From positions 44,856 to 51,685 of the forward strand of contig DMDX01000015.1 of assembly GCA_003451355.1 (NCBI GenBank): 6,830 nt of DNA, read 5' to 3'. Made by a program: the position numbers and the translations under genes. The notes beneath the pieces are model-generated. The model ran no database searches and had not been told where the DNA came from. It worked only from the letters and a program-made list of their open reading frames with translations. Origin of the DNA: Cryomorphaceae bacterium (GTDB lineage: Bacteria > Bacteroidota > Bacteroidia > Flavobacteriales > Schleiferiaceae). How positions within the stretch are numbered: the stretch's first letter is position 1; each line of letters opens with the position of its first letter. Shown one piece after another: positions 5,729 to 6,830 of this stretch.

Positions 5729-6830
5729 CCACGCGCTCGTTAATCCAACATCCGACGGAGTAGCTGTCTCCGTCCTTGAATCCGAACTGGAAGGCAATCG
5801 ACTTGTCGGGAACCCCTTTGCGGAAGGCCGCAGCGAGCTTTTCGGCGCGTGGAGCGAGGTCCGGCTGAACAGATGCCGCACGGTTGGCCATGTTGATGGC
5901 CGCCCAGTAGACCGCGTTCTTTTCGAATGCGTTGCTACCGCACGAACCGGCTGCTTGAGCGTAGAGTGAGGCGAGGTACAAGAACGGCTCTCCAGACTCT
6001 GGGTTCTGCTTGGCGGACTCAAGGCACGCGCGCTTCGCTTCTGAAGGCTGACCCAGCTTGTCACTGATGTAGGCAATCTTCATCCAGTCCTTTGCGCGCT
6101 TCTTGGGATCCACTTCTTGTCGAATGGCGTCCTCAAAGTACTTCTTGGCCTCTAACCACTTTTCATTTTTCACGCTCAACTGACCCATTGAGCGAGCTGC
6201 TTGTGCCGAAGGCTCGAGAGCGTACAGTGCAGAGGCCGCCTTGAAGTACACAGGATTGTCGGTACAGTCGGTGGTTCCTGAAGTGTCTTGACGCTCCTTT
6301 GAAAGCATTTTTACTGCACGGATCAACCATGACTTATCATTCTCGTGAAGGGCAAACGTGGAGTCACTGTAAATCAACGTCAGGCGGTCGCACGTCAGAA
6401 GCGGCGCAATACCCTTCTCGATGTTGGCTACAAGCTTTTCAGACTGCGCAAGTAACTTTTTGTTGATGTCGAGCGAACGCTTCTCGCGATCAGAAATAGC
6501 TCCCGTAGTGTCTTTGGCCGTAAGCTCTGCAATCAGGACGTTACGGTCGTTGGACTGAAGTTCGATGGCTTCAGCCACGTCGTTGAATCCGTCGAGGAGT
6601 CCCTCAGACTTGAGTACCTCGTCCTTGTAAAGCTTGATCACTACGTTGAAGTAGTTGTTCAAGTAAGCCGGTTGGAGGGCCTTGGGGTCGAGGTTGAACA
6701 CCGTCTTGTACATCGCGTATGCCTTTTGGGCGCTGTCCGGGTAGTAGGTCCAGAAGTCATCCGCCTTTTGGGCAAGAACTTCTGCTTCTTTACCGGGGAA
6801 GTACTCGTTGCGCTTGTCGTAGGTCGAAAG
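5715..6830 (-). CDS. TPR-repeat protein, C-terminal part (5' end outside the window)
   Basis: The frame is open from the window edge to the stop at 5715-5717, giving 371 visible residues; the start lies beyond base 6830, so the Met at 6711-6713 is internal. Upstream helical sequence (AQKADDFWTYYPDSAQKAYA, then a long charged region) leads to recognisable tetratricopeptide units at about visible residues 209-242 (with EKWLEAKKYFEDAI), 245-278 (KIAYISDKLGQPSEAKRACL) and 281-322, the last widened by an insert SCGSNAFEKNA. After the repeats comes a distinct short C-terminal segment, FGFKDGDSYSVGCWINE, which I believe recurs in homologues next to lptC. Five cysteines (visible 147, 189, 269, 297, 361) would suit a periplasmic protein with disulfides, but the export signal is outside the window. 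TPRs imply a scaffold or partner-binding role. Its stop overlaps lptC by 14 bp, suggesting a shared function in envelope biogenesis; the function itself is unknown. Confidence 0.88.
   Translation of the reverse strand, partial: LSTYDKRNEYFPGKEAEVLAQKADDFWTYYPDSAQKAYAMYKTVFNLDPKALQPAYLNNYFNVVIKLYKDEVLKSEGLLDGFNDVAEAIELQSNDRNVLIAELTAKDTTGAISDREKRSLDINKKLLAQSEKLVANIEKGIAPLLTCDRLTLIYSDSTFALHENDKSWLIRAVKMLSKERQDTSGTTDCTDNPVYFKAASALYALEPSAQAARSMGQLSVKNEKWLEAKKYFEDAIRQEVDPKKRAKDWMKIAYISDKLGQPSEAKRACLESAKQNPESGEPFLYLASLYAQAAGSCGSNAFEKNAVYWAAINMANRAASVQPDLAPRAEKLAAAFRKGVPDKSIAFQFGFKDGDSYSVGCWINERVVVRY

Noticed and set aside
5273..5743. A 156-residue + strand reading frame antisense to lptC
   Set aside because: It is the complement of well-supported lptC codons, has no recognisable motif and has composition typical of a shadow frame.
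5667..5969. A 100-residue + strand reading frame over the lptC/TPR junction
   Set aside because: It is antisense to two supported genes and shows no domain, signal or ribosome-binding evidence.
5729..6076. A 116-residue N-terminal extension of lptC starting at the ATG at 6074-6076
   Set aside because: It lies wholly over the TPR gene in another frame, is rich in Ser, Arg and Pro with no domain character, and would bury the lipoprotein signal in the middle of the protein.
1..6830. A hidden mobile element, CRISPR array, toxin-antitoxin pair or defence system
   Set aside because: Nearly every base is accounted for by envelope genes in coherent order. I saw no direct repeats, terminal inverted repeats, tRNA-like sequence, integrase or transposase.

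Overview
The window is an ordinary chromosomal envelope-biogenesis region of a Bacteroidota bacterium, most likely of the order Flavobacteriales. This placement rests on gene content and protein style. The RodA loop, the PpiD ends (N-terminal MGLFEAIRSRSGL, C-terminal DNRGMFY), a lipoprotein-type LptC and a TPR protein ending in GDSYSVGCWINE all resemble what I remember of Flavobacteriia. No database search was run. There are no RNA genes, mobile elements, CRISPR arrays or phage genes visible, and coding density is close to 98 percent.

Left part, + strand (1-1587): the 3' end of mrdA (PBP2 transpeptidase, KTG motif present), followed with a TAATG stop/start overlap by a complete rodA (SEDS glycosyltransferase). 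Together these are the synthetic core of the Rod (elongasome) complex that builds side-wall peptidoglycan.

Right part, - strand (6830 down to 1602): a tightly packed five-gene run. In transcription order it is a TPR-repeat protein (5' end outside the window), lptC (LPS export, probable TTG start inside the TPR gene), a 66-residue two-helix membrane protein, a CNNM/CBS-domain divalent-cation transporter-like protein (ATGA overlap with the small gene), and ppiD (membrane-anchored periplasmic parvulin-type folding factor). The first four genes overlap or lie within 17 bp of each other, so they are very probably one operon. A 61-bp gap precedes ppiD, which may be read through or may have its own promoter. 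The two transcription units converge with only 14 bp between the rodA and ppiD stop codons.

Functionally both units serve the cell envelope: peptidoglycan elongation on one side, LPS transport, outer-membrane protein folding and ion homeostasis on the other. I found no evidence for a new defence, mobile or biosynthetic system. The points most worth a second look are the unexplained small membrane protein, the uncharacterised TPR protein coupled to lptC, the lptC start, and the apparent chain of degenerate parvulin modules around the single canonical one in PpiD.
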